This document shows, in pieces, positions 1-5,388 of a DNA stretch of 5,557 nucleotides. The translations under genes were made by a program, and so were the position numbers. The notes beneath the pieces are model-generated. The model was not told the origin of the DNA and ran no database searches. It saw only the letters and a program-made list of their open reading frames with translations. Each line of letters opens with the position of its first letter. Within the stretch, counting starts at the first letter, position 1. The stretch comes from Kineosporiaceae bacterium (lineage in GTDB: Bacteria; Actinomycetota; Actinomycetes; Actinomycetales; Angustibacteraceae), in assembly GCA_027345905.1 (NCBI GenBank), contig DAIETC010000135.1, positions 1-5,557 of the forward strand, in the 5' to 3' direction.

Positions 1-120
1 GAGGTGCTGGTCCCCTTCGTGAGCGAGCTGGTCCCGCAGGTCGACCTGCCCGGCGCTCGGGTGGTTCTTGACCCACCTGGCGGCCTCTTCAACGGTGGCG
101 ACGGTGGCGACGACGCGTGA
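1..120 (+). CDS. rimM: RimM, 16S rRNA processing protein, C-terminal 39 codons (5' end outside window)
   Basis: The reading frame is open from base 1 and stops at 118-120. It encodes the tail of RimM: the segment EVLVPFVSELVPQVDLPGAR followed by a PPGGLF-type ending matches the end of the PRC-barrel domain, which in the family closes with a VPFV..iV..VDl..g.v.vdpP.GL pattern. RimM binds ribosomal protein S19 and helps mature the 30S head. Placement directly before trmD is the usual bacterial order and supports the call. The last residues (NGGDGGDDA) are a low-complexity Gly/Asp tail encoded by a short GGTGGCGAC-type repeat. The stop shares its A with the trmD ATG (TGATG), suggesting translational coupling. 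The N-terminal domain cannot be assessed. Confidence 0.93.
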   Translation, partial: EVLVPFVSELVPQVDLPGARVVLDPPGGLFNGGDGGDDA

Positions 121-899
121 TGCGCATCGACGTTGTCACGATCTTCCCCGACTACCTCGCGCCGCTGAGCCTTTCGCTGATCGGCAAGGCCCGTGAGCAG
201 GGGCTGCTCGACCTCGCCGTCCACGACCTGCGCGGGTTCACCCGCGACCGGCACCGCAGCGTCGACGACACCCCGTACGGCGGCGGCGCGGGGATGGTGA
301 TGCGGCCCGAGCCGTGGGGGGCGGCGCTGGACCATGTCCGCTCGCTCGCCGGGCCCGGCACCGGTGGCGCCCCGCACCTGCTTGTGCCCAGCCCCTCGGG
401 CGTGCGGTTCAGCCAGGCGATGGCGCGTGAGCTCGCCGCCCAACCCTGGCTGGCCTTCGCCTGCGGGCGTTACGAGGGGATCGACGAGCGCGTGCTGCAG
501 GACGGCGCCGAGGCCGGGCCCGTCACACCGGTCAGCCTGGGCGACTACGTCCTTGGTGGGGGAGAGGCGGCGGTGCTCGTCATCGTCGAAGCGGTCGCCC
601 GGCTGCTGCCCGGCGTCATCGGCAACGCGCAGAGCCTGGTCGAGGAGAGCCACGAGGACGGGCTGCTGGAGTACCCCGTCTACACCAAACCCGCCGTGTG
701 GCGCGGCCGCGAGGTGCCGCCCGTGCTGCTGTCCGGGCATCACGGCCAGATCGAGCGCTGGCGCCGCGACCAGCGGCTGCGGCGCACCGCCGCTCGCCGC
801 CCCGACCTGCTGGCCCAGATCGAGCCCGCCAGCCTGGACGACGCCGACCGGGCCGCGTTGGCCGGCGACCCGACGTCCGGTCCGGACGACGCCACCTGA
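120..899 (+). CDS. trmD: tRNA (guanine-N1-)-methyltransferase TrmD
   Basis: The 259-aa product is the SPOUT-family enzyme that uses S-adenosylmethionine to methylate N1 of G37, next to the anticodon, in tRNAs reading CNN-type codons, which prevents +1 frameshifting. Visible family marks are the N-terminal MRIDVVTIFP, the RDRHRSVDDTPYGGGAGMVM stretch at 42-61, GRYEGIDERV at 117-126, and the trefoil-knot SAM-binding SLGDYVLGGGE at 139-149. The SHEDGLLEYPVYTKP region at 177-191 contains Asp180, equivalent by motif to the catalytic Asp of E. coli TrmD. LLSGHHGQI follows at 203-211. Length is normal for the family. I start at the ATG at 120, which overlaps the rimM stop. A GTG at 117 is in frame but would add only one residue. 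The stop lies inside a 17-bp tandem duplication. Confidence 0.98.
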   Translation: MRIDVVTIFPDYLAPLSLSLIGKAREQGLLDLAVHDLRGFTRDRHRSVDDTPYGGGAGMVMRPEPWGAALDHVRSLAGPGTGGAPHLLVPSPSGVRFSQAMARELAAQPWLAFACGRYEGIDERVLQDGAEAGPVTPVSLGDYVLGGGEAAVLVIVEAVARLLPGVIGNAQSLVEESHEDGLLEYPVYTKPAVWRGREVPPVLLSGHHGQIERWRRDQRLRRTAARRPDLLAQIEPASLDDADRAALAGDPTSGPDDAT

Positions 900-924
900 G
901 CACCGCCGCCACCTGAGCACCGCG
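891..924. repeat. 17-bp tandem duplication spanning the trmD stop codon
   Basis: The unit GCCACCTGAGCACCGCC at 891-907 is repeated at 908-924 with one difference in the last base. The trmD stop TGA (897-899) is in the first copy, and the second copy lies just after the gene. The duplication therefore lengthens the 3' untranslated side without changing the protein. The end of copy two forms part of a 10-bp palindrome, CACCGCGGTG, at 918-927. Confidence 0.85.
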
Positions 925-950
925 GTGTCAGGGTCAGGCGCCGACTGTGG

Positions 951-956
951 CAGACT
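951..956 (+). promoter_or_regulatory. Candidate -10 element of an rplS promoter
   Basis: Inside TGTGGCAGACTAGG the hexamer CAGACT fits the actinobacterial -10 pattern (A at position 2, T at position 6). The best upstream match to a -35, GTGTCA at 925-930, leaves a 20-nt spacer, longer than ideal. Transcription would start near 963 and give a leader of roughly 115-120 nt before rplS. The 181-nt gap after trmD, against overlaps elsewhere in the operon, supports a promoter here. The exact element is a tentative reading. Confidence 0.4.
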
Positions 957-1080
957 AGGCAGTCACGCCACGAGCCGGTCGCGGTCCCGCCACGGGGGAG
1001 CCGCCTGACCACGAGTGGCCCCCTGACTCTCACCGATCGCCGTGAGTGACCCGTGGCACCCGCGAGAAAGCGACAGCATC

Positions 1081-1440
1081 ATGCAGACCCTTGACGCCAT
1101 CGACGCCGCCAGCCTGCGCGACGACGTACCCGACTTTCGACCCGGCGACACCCTGAAGGTGCACGTCAAGGTCGTCGAGGGCACGCGCGCGCGGGTGCAG
1201 CTGTTCCAGGGTGTGGTGATCCGCCGCCATGGTGAGGGCGTGCGTGAGACCTTCACCGTCCGCAAGGTCAGCTTCGGGGTGGGCGTCGAGCGGACCTTCC
1301 CGGTGCACTCGCCGGTCATCGACCGGATCGAGGTCGCCGTTCGTGGTGACGTGCGCCGGGCCAAGCTGTACTACCTGCGCGATCTTCGCGGCAAGGCCGC
1401 CAAGATCAAGGAGAAGCGCGAGACCGCGCCGGCTCGTTGA
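1081..1440 (+). CDS. rplS: 50S ribosomal protein L19
   Basis: The 119-aa product is ribosomal protein L19, a basic protein at the 30S-50S interface. The N-terminal MQTLDAIDAASLRDDVPDFR, the PGDTLKVHVKVVEG segment, VQLFQGVVIRR at 39-49, SFGVGVERTFPVHSP at 64-78 and the basic KLYYLRDLRGKAAKIKEKR tail are all standard L19 blocks. I chose the ATG at 1081 because the family begins M..LD.ID. A GTG at 1042 is in frame but would add 13 residues (SDPWHPRESDSI and a start) unlike L19. A weak purine-rich ribosome binding site, GAGAAAG at 1064-1070, lies 10 nt upstream of the ATG. rplS commonly follows trmD; here it seems to have its own promoter and a terminator-like hairpin behind it. Confidence 0.98.
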   Translation: MQTLDAIDAASLRDDVPDFRPGDTLKVHVKVVEGTRARVQLFQGVVIRRHGEGVRETFTVRKVSFGVGVERTFPVHSPVIDRIEVAVRGDVRRAKLYYLRDLRGKAAKIKEKRETAPAR

Positions 1441-1449
1441 ACCGCCGCG

Positions 1450-1471
1450 GCGCACAGGCGGCCTGGTGCGC
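1450..1471 (+). terminator. Terminator-like hairpin after rplS
   Basis: Ten bases after the rplS stop, GCGCAC (1450-1455) plus AGG (1456-1458) pair with CCT (1462-1464) and GTGCGC (1466-1471). This gives a 9-bp GC-rich stem with one bulged G at 1465 and a CGG loop. There is no T-run behind it, which is common for proposed terminators in high-GC actinobacteria but weakens the case. Its position between rplS and the lepB1 promoter is what a terminator or attenuator would need. Confidence 0.55.
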
Positions 1472-1475
1472 ACTG

Positions 1476-1499
1476 TGGCGGGTTCTGGCGGGTTAGGCT
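1476..1499 (+). promoter_or_regulatory. Probable leaderless promoter of lepB1, with a 10-bp-period direct repeat
   Basis: TAGGCT at 1494-1499 is a perfect TANNNT -10 hexamer. Only 8 nt (1500-1507) separate it from the ATG at 1508, so the transcript would begin at or next to the start codon. This is a leaderless arrangement, common in actinobacteria, and it explains why no ribosome binding site is seen. No convincing -35 is present at the usual distance. The nonamer TGGCGGGTT occurs at 1476-1484 and again at 1486-1494, exactly one helical turn apart and running into the -10. It could be an operator, or just chance in GC-rich DNA. Confidence 0.55.
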
Positions 1500-1507
1500 C
1501 ATTCCCG

Positions 1508-2227
1508 ATGGACGTCGCCCGCAGCGACACGGTGGGTCCGGCGTACGACGGCCACGTGTCCCCCGCTCAGCAACCTGCTGCTGCCCCTCGGCGTGCCTGG
1601 AGCCGCGACCTGGCCCTGCAGGTCGCCGTCGCGCTGGCGCTGACCCTCGCTCTACGGCTGCTGATCGTGCAGGCGTTCTACATCCCCTCCGCCTCGATGG
1701 AGCCGACCCTGCAGATCGGTGATCGGGTGCTCGTCTCGCGTGTGGCCTACCGGTTCGGCGAGATCCACCGCGGCGACGTGATCGTCTTCGACGGGCGCGG
1801 ATCGTTCGCGGCCCAGTCGCCCCACGCGGGTCAGGGTCTGCTGGCGGCGGCCGCCCACAGCGTCGGCCGGTTCCTTGGCGTCTCCTCCTCCGAGCGCGAC
1901 TACGTCAAGCGGGTGATCGGGCTGCCCGGCGACCACGTGGTGTGCTGCGTGTCCGGCGCTCTGAGCATCAACGGCGCGGCGCTGCCCGAGCCCTACATCA
2001 TGCCGGGCGAGGCGCCCAGCAACCAACCGTTCAACGTGATCGTCCCGCCCGGGCGGCTGTGGGTCATGGGCGACCATCGCAGCGACTCCGCGGACTCGCG
2101 CGCGCACCTGGGCGATCCGGGCGGCGGGACGGTCCCCGTGGACCGGGTGATCGGGCAGGTCGTGCTGCGATTTTGGCCGCCGAGCCGGTTCGGTCCGCTT
2201 CCCGCGGCCGCGGGGGCCCGCCCATGA
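1508..2227 (+). CDS. lepB: Signal peptidase I (first of two tandem paralogues)
   Basis: This 239-aa membrane serine protease of the S26 family cleaves signal peptides from exported proteins on the outer face of the cytoplasmic membrane. After a cytoplasmic, proline-rich stretch of about 34 residues comes one membrane segment (about 35-57, rich in Leu/Ala/Val). FYIPSASMEPTL follows, with the catalytic Ser63. GDRVLVSR at 71-78 and RGDVIVF at 88-94 come next, then YVKRVIGLPGD with the general-base Lys134, and the closing GDHRSDSADSR at 188-198. There is no second membrane segment at the C-terminus. Two adjacent cysteines (146-147) follow the GDHVV motif and recur in the next gene. The start at 1508 is supported by the leaderless promoter spacing. 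The stop overlaps the start of the second copy (ATGA), so the two are probably co-translated. Streptomyces carries several such genes at the same locus. Confidence 0.96.
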   Translation: MDVARSDTVGPAYDGHVSPAQQPAAAPRRAWSRDLALQVAVALALTLALRLLIVQAFYIPSASMEPTLQIGDRVLVSRVAYRFGEIHRGDVIVFDGRGSFAAQSPHAGQGLLAAAAHSVGRFLGVSSSERDYVKRVIGLPGDHVVCCVSGALSINGAALPEPYIMPGEAPSNQPFNVIVPPGRLWVMGDHRSDSADSRAHLGDPGGGTVPVDRVIGQVVLRFWPPSRFGPLPAAAGARP

Positions 2228-2970
2228 GCGCTCCTGCCGAGCCCGAACAGGCCGATGAGATGTCTCCACCACCCGGAGCAGGTGCGCGCGGCGGCATCTT
2301 CGCCGCCTTCCGCGAGACCGTCATCGTCGTGGCCATCGCCCTGGCCCTGTCGCTGCTGGTCAAGACCTTCCTGCTGCAGGCGTTCTTCATCCCCTCGCAG
2401 TCGATGGAGAACACCCTGCTGATCGGCGACCGGGTGGTGGTCAGCAAGCTGACACCCGGGCCCTTCGCCGTCCAGCGCGGGGACATCATCGTGTTCACCG
2501 ACCCCGGTGGCTGGTTGCAGCCGACGGCGGCGCCCAACGACGGCCCGGTGCGTGGCGCCGTCCGCGCGGCCCTGACGTTCATCGGGCTGTTGCCCACCGA
2601 CTCCGGGAACCACCTGATCAAGCGGGTGATCGGACTGCCCGGCGACCACGTCGTCTGCTGCGACAGTGCCGGCCAGCTGAGCATCAACGGAGTGGCGATC
2701 ACCGAGCCGTACGTGTACCCCGGCAACGTGCCGTCCGAGCGTCGGTTCGACATCACCGTGCCACCGGGCCGACTGTGGATGATGGGCGACCACCGCCAGG
2801 AGTCGGAGGACTCGCGCTACCACGACAACGGCACGGGGGGGACCGGTTCGGTGCCGATCAGCGACGTGACCGGCAAGGCCTTCGTGATCGTCTGGCCGTT
2901 CGACCGGGCCCGGCTGCTCTCGCGCCCGGCCGCGACGTTCGCCAAGGTCCCCGCCCCCACCTCCCCGTGA
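2224..2970 (+). CDS. lepB: Signal peptidase I (second tandem paralogue)
   Basis: The 248-aa product has the same architecture as its upstream neighbour: an acidic, proline-rich cytoplasmic N-terminus of about 30 residues, one membrane segment (about 31-55), FFIPSQSMENTL with catalytic Ser60, and GDRVVVSK at 68-75. RGDIIVF, LIKRVIGLPGD with Lys133, and GDHRQESEDSR at 188-198 follow. The cysteine pair is at 145-146. Similarity to copy one is strongest around the catalytic boxes and weak in the N-terminus and the loop between them (about residues 92-128), indicating an old duplication whose substrate-binding loops have drifted. The ATG at 2224 overlaps the previous stop by 4 bases. A G-run lies about 10 nt upstream, but coupling is the likelier route to initiation. 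The C-terminus ends in an Ala/Pro-rich tail with no second membrane segment. Confidence 0.96.
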   Translation: MSAPAEPEQADEMSPPPGAGARGGIFAAFRETVIVVAIALALSLLVKTFLLQAFFIPSQSMENTLLIGDRVVVSKLTPGPFAVQRGDIIVFTDPGGWLQPTAAPNDGPVRGAVRAALTFIGLLPTDSGNHLIKRVIGLPGDHVVCCDSAGQLSINGVAITEPYVYPGNVPSERRFDITVPPGRLWMMGDHRQESEDSRYHDNGTGGTGSVPISDVTGKAFVIVWPFDRARLLSRPAATFAKVPAPTSP

Positions 2971-3034
2971 TCATGCCATCGCGGTGCAAGGTGGGTGCAT
3001 GGACGGTCGCTGCGTGGTGCGGGGCGGGCGGGCG

Positions 3035-3739
3035 ATGATCCCCACACCCTCGCTGCGCGTCGAACGAGCGCTGCTGCGCCAGGGATGCCGGTTGCTGGCG
3101 GCAGTCGATGAGGTCGGCCGAGGAGCGCTGGCCGGACCGGCGTCCGTGGGCGTCGTGCTGGTCGACCTGAGCGTTCGAAGCGCCCCGGCCGGGGTGCGTG
3201 ACTCCAAGCTGCTGACCCCGGCGGCCCGCGCGGCGCTGGCGCCACGGATCAAGCGTTGGGCGCTCGGGTATGCCGTCGGCCACGCCGGCCCCGACCAGGT
3301 GGACGCACTGGGCATCTTGGGAGCGCTGCGCCTGGCCGCGACGCGGGCCCTGGCCACGTTGCCGACGCCTGACCTGGTGCTGCTGGACGGCAACCATGAC
3401 TGGCTCAGCGACCCGATGAGCGCCGGCCTGTTCGAGACCACCACCCTGCCGGTGCGCACCAAGATCAAGGCCGACCAGTCCTGCTCGTCCGTGGCCGCGG
3501 CCAGCGTCCTGGCCAAGGTCGAGCGGGATGCGCTGATGGTGGCCCTGCACGACGCGCACCCCGAGTACGGCTGGGCGCTGAACAAGGGCTACTCGGCCCC
3601 CGAGCACGTGGCCGCCTTGTTGGCGTGGGGCCCCACAGTGCATCACCGGCGCAGTTGGCGGCTGCCGTCGTACGCCGACCCGGCCGGTGTGCGTCAGGAT
3701 GGGCCCGTGAGGGACGTGCAGATGCAGGCGGCGACATGA
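3035..3739 (+). CDS. rnhB: Ribonuclease HII
   Basis: The 234-aa product is RNase HII, which nicks the RNA strand of RNA-DNA hybrids and excises single ribonucleotides from DNA using divalent metal ions. The four acidic active-site residues are all visible: Asp25 and Glu26 in AAVDEVGRGALAGP, Asp118 in LVLLDGNHDW, and Asp147 in KIKADQSCSSVAAASVLAKV. The RDSKLL motif at 55-60 and the C-terminal NKGYSAPEH are also family blocks. I prefer the ATG at 3035, because the family starts a short distance before this VDEVGRG motif. In-frame starts at 2984 (GTG) and 2999 (ATG, with AAGGTGGG only 3 nt upstream) would add Gly/Cys/Arg residues without family resemblance. The gene follows lepB2 by 64 nt and overlaps the DUF2469 gene by 4 bases. 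Confidence 0.96.
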   Translation: MIPTPSLRVERALLRQGCRLLAAVDEVGRGALAGPASVGVVLVDLSVRSAPAGVRDSKLLTPAARAALAPRIKRWALGYAVGHAGPDQVDALGILGALRLAATRALATLPTPDLVLLDGNHDWLSDPMSAGLFETTTLPVRTKIKADQSCSSVAAASVLAKVERDALMVALHDAHPEYGWALNKGYSAPEHVAALLAWGPTVHHRRSWRLPSYADPAGVRQDGPVRDVQMQAAT

Positions 3740-4059
3740 GCGCTGAGGACCTGGAGAACTACGAGACCGAGATGGAGCTGTCGCTGTACCGCGAGTACCG
3801 CGACGTGGTCGGGCTGTTCTCGCACGTCGTCGAGACCGAGCGCCGGTTCTACCTGGCCAACTCCGTGGACGTGCAGGTGCGCTCGGACGCCGGCGAGGTG
3901 TTCTTCGAGGTCACGATGAGCGACGCATGGGTCTGGGACGTCTACCGGCCGGCGCGGTTCGTCAAGAGCGTCAAGGTCATCACGTTCAAGGACGTCAACG
4001 TGGAAGAGCTGGCCAAGTCCGACCTCGAGCTACCCAAGGACACCAGCTTCCCCCGCTGA
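3736..4059 (+). CDS. DUF2469 family conserved actinobacterial protein, function unknown
   Basis: The 107-aa product begins MSAEDLENYETEMELSLYRE and contains VVETERRFYLANSVDV, EVTMSDAWVWDVYRPARFVK and VITFKDVNVEEL. I recognise these as the DUF2469 family, whose M. tuberculosis member is Rv2901c. It is acidic at the N-terminus and soluble-looking, with no signal peptide, membrane segment or known catalytic motif. The start overlaps the rnhB stop (ATGA), and an AGGCGG ribosome binding site at 3726-3731 sits 4 nt before the ATG, so synthesis is probably coupled to RNase HII. The constant pairing with rnhB hints at a link to nucleic-acid metabolism, but no function can be read from the sequence. 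A longer in-frame reading upstream would overlap rnhB and is rejected. Confidence 0.95.
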   Translation: MSAEDLENYETEMELSLYREYRDVVGLFSHVVETERRFYLANSVDVQVRSDAGEVFFEVTMSDAWVWDVYRPARFVKSVKVITFKDVNVEELAKSDLELPKDTSFPR

Positions 4060-4102
4060 CCGCTGCTGCGGCCACCCTCGTCCCGCTGCGGCCCCCTGCT
4101 TG

Positions 4103-4205
4103 GGCCACTGGGGAACCCTGCGGCCTTGAGGTGCCGCGGCCCCCTGGCTCTGGGCCACTGGGGCACCCTGCGGCCCTGAGGTGGCCACTGGGGCACCCTG
4201 CGGCC
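4103..4205 (+). repeat. Cluster of three + oriented copies of a 23-bp REP-like palindrome
   Basis: The unit starts GGCCACTGGGG and ends CCCTGCGGCC. Copies lie at 4103-4125 (one mismatch), 4153-4175 and 4183-4205 (these two identical). The last two are separated by CTGAGGT, giving a 30-bp period; the first is followed by a near match to the same spacer. Truncated 3' halves ending TGCGGCC occur at 4067-4073 and 4087-4093. Each unit is itself an imperfect palindrome: GGCC at both ends and GGG facing CCC around a 3-nt centre, with two internal mismatches. The cluster fills the gap between two convergent genes, a typical place for REP elements. The remainder of 4060-4255 holds no gene that I can see. 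Confidence 0.85.
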
Positions 4206-4225
4206 GACGCTAAGGGCAGTGTGCC

Positions 4226-4240
4226 GCCCCACCGTGGGGC
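4226..4240. terminator. Small hairpin between convergent genes, possible bidirectional terminator
   Basis: GCCCCA (4226-4231) pairs perfectly with TGGGGC (4235-4240) around CCG. It lies 15 nt beyond the stop of the minus-strand gene and follows the DUF2469 gene on the plus strand. Neither side has a T-run, so a terminator role rests on position and stem strength alone. Confidence 0.35.
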
Positions 4241-4255
4241 GAGTTCGTGCCGGGA

Positions 4256-5245
4256 TCAGCTCGGACGACGCCCCGAACCTTCGTCCGGCGGGCAAACTAC
4301 CAGGTCGGCTGGGTGCTCGTGCTCGCCGTAGCGGGCCAAGAAGGCGCGTACCTGGCGAATGAAGTTGAGCTCGTCACCGAACGCATCGGCCGGCGCGATC
4401 GGCAGGACGGGGATGCCGTACGTTCCCAGCGCCCGAGCCCGCTGCTGGGTGCGCTTGTAGGCGGACGGCGACAGGTGCCAGGTCATGGAGTCGATCTGCA
4501 TGGCCGCCCCGATCCCCTTCCAGTACCCGTCCGGCGTGGCGACGTGTTCGCCGTCCAACGTCCACAGCGACCAGTTCCACAGCGGCTGCGGCACGCCGTG
4601 TCGCTCGAACATGCTGCGCACCTGAGCTTCAGCCGCCGATCGCACTCCCGCGCTGATCTCCGCCAGCGCTTCACGTCCGAGCGCCGAGCGCTGCCGCGCC
4701 GCCTGGGCGATCGCCTCGGCGAGCTCGTCAACAGTGCACAGCCGGGTCTGGACGACGTCCGCGACCAGTGCGCGCACGTCGTCCAGCCGGGTGATGAGGC
4801 GGCAGGCATCAACCACGGCTCGGGCCGGCGGCGCGAGCGGCAGCCCGCTGCGCAGGCGGGGCCCCGGAGGTTTGCGCGTGCGCTCGATGACGAGCCCGGG
4901 CCGGGACTGTCGGCGGCGTTGATGTGGCACCAGCAGGTGGATGTGACGCTCAGCCGGCAACGCCCGGGCGCCGTAGGCCTGCAGGGCGCTCAGGCCAGTC
5001 AGCAGCGTGTCCGGCCCCGCGTACGCCAACGCACCGAGCAGTTGCTCGCGCCGGGTGGGCGTGCCGGTGTGCGTGAGGACGACGCCGGGCTGCAGGCGTT
5101 GCCACGGCCCGGTGCGCCGGATCCGTTTGCACACCGTCGACAGCGTCACCCCCGCCTCGATCAGCTGGGAATGCGTCAGGACCTGCTCTCGAAGGTGTAC
5201 CTGCGCCTCGAGCGCCCGGCGGTCGACAACTCGCGGGTTGGTCAT
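4256..5245 (-). CDS. AbiEi-type winged-helix / DUF559-like nuclease-fold protein, orphan
   Basis: This 329-aa protein resembles a large actinobacterial family annotated as type IV toxin-antitoxin AbiEi antitoxin domain proteins, often with a DUF559/Vsr-like (PD-(D/E)xK fold) C-terminus. Residues about 12-56 (VLTHSQLIEAGVTLSTVCKR through QRLQPGVV) look like the AbiEi winged helix. LTGLSALQAYG at 82-92 and HIHLLVPH at 101-108 are the middle-domain signatures. The C-terminus has SAAE (203-206), TPDGYW with Asp239, then MQID with Asp252, and WHLSP at 256-260. The family usually has E-x-D at the third motif; here it is Q250-I-D252, so activity may be lost. I start at the ATG at 5245; an upstream extension would read through repeats. 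No toxin partner flanks it. It converges on the DUF2469 gene and is bracketed by REP-like repeats. Its role, whether defence, regulation or decayed remnant, cannot be told from sequence. Confidence 0.8.
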   Translation of the reverse strand: MTNPRVVDRRALEAQVHLREQVLTHSQLIEAGVTLSTVCKRIRRTGPWQRLQPGVVLTHTGTPTRREQLLGALAYAGPDTLLTGLSALQAYGARALPAERHIHLLVPHQRRRQSRPGLVIERTRKPPGPRLRSGLPLAPPARAVVDACRLITRLDDVRALVADVVQTRLCTVDELAEAIAQAARQRSALGREALAEISAGVRSAAEAQVRSMFERHGVPQPLWNWSLWTLDGEHVATPDGYWKGIGAAMQIDSMTWHLSPSAYKRTQQRARALGTYGIPVLPIAPADAFGDELNFIRQVRAFLARYGEHEHPADLVVCPPDEGSGRRPS

Positions 5246-5251
5246 CGGCCC

Positions 5252-5257
5252 ACTGTG
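5252..5257 (-). promoter_or_regulatory. Candidate leaderless -10 element for the AbiEi-like gene
   Basis: Read on the minus strand, CACAGT lies 6 nt before the ATG at 5245, with no ribosome binding site between. A at position 2 and T at position 6 fit the actinobacterial -10, and the spacing suggests leaderless transcription. No clear -35 is present. This is weaker than the lepB1 promoter because the first base is C. Confidence 0.35.
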
Positions 5258-5295
5258 CCGCTTGCCCGGGCGTCTGAGAGCCGCTGGCGCCTTCC

Positions 5296-5304
5296 TGTGG
5301 ATAA
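5296..5304 (-). promoter_or_regulatory. Single perfect DnaA-box-like nonamer
   Basis: On the minus strand the nonamer is TTATCCACA, identical to the classical DnaA box; actinobacterial origins more often use TTGTCCACA. It stands alone about 50 nt upstream of the AbiEi-like start, in a locally AT-richer spot. No cluster of boxes, dnaA or dnaN is nearby, so this is not an origin. It could bind DnaA as a regulatory or titration site, or be chance. Confidence 0.35.
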
Positions 5305-5388
5305 CTGGCCCCTCCCTCTGCCTAGGCCTGCGCGGGGCTACCGGCGCCGATACGCCCCAGTGTGGGTGCAGGTACTGCCCTCGCCGCC

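Noticed and set aside
334..1008. Alternative + frame overlapping trmD and its downstream gap
   Set aside because: Ala/Arg/Pro/Ser-rich shadow translation with no motifs; trmD in the other frame is complete and canonical.
2858..3646. Minus-strand open frame of about 262 codons across rnhB
   Set aside because: It is the antisense shadow of RNase HII, whose four active-site acids are all present on the + strand.
3625..3735. Longer N-terminus for the DUF2469 protein
   Set aside because: It would overlap 37 codons of rnhB and has no family resemblance; the family starts at MSAEDLE with a ribosome binding site just upstream.
4153..4205. CRISPR-like array of 23-bp repeats
   Set aside because: Spacers are only 7-8 bp and similar to one another, copies are inverted in places, and there are no cas genes.
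4937..4945. HxH in the AbiEi-like protein (residues 101-103) as an HUH or RAYT transposase motif
   Set aside because: The HIHLLVP context is the normal middle-domain signature of the AbiEi-like family; no catalytic Tyr motif or other RAYT features follow.
5296..5304. Replication origin
   Set aside because: One nonamer only, no box cluster, no AT-rich unwinding region and no dnaA, dnaN or rpmH nearby.
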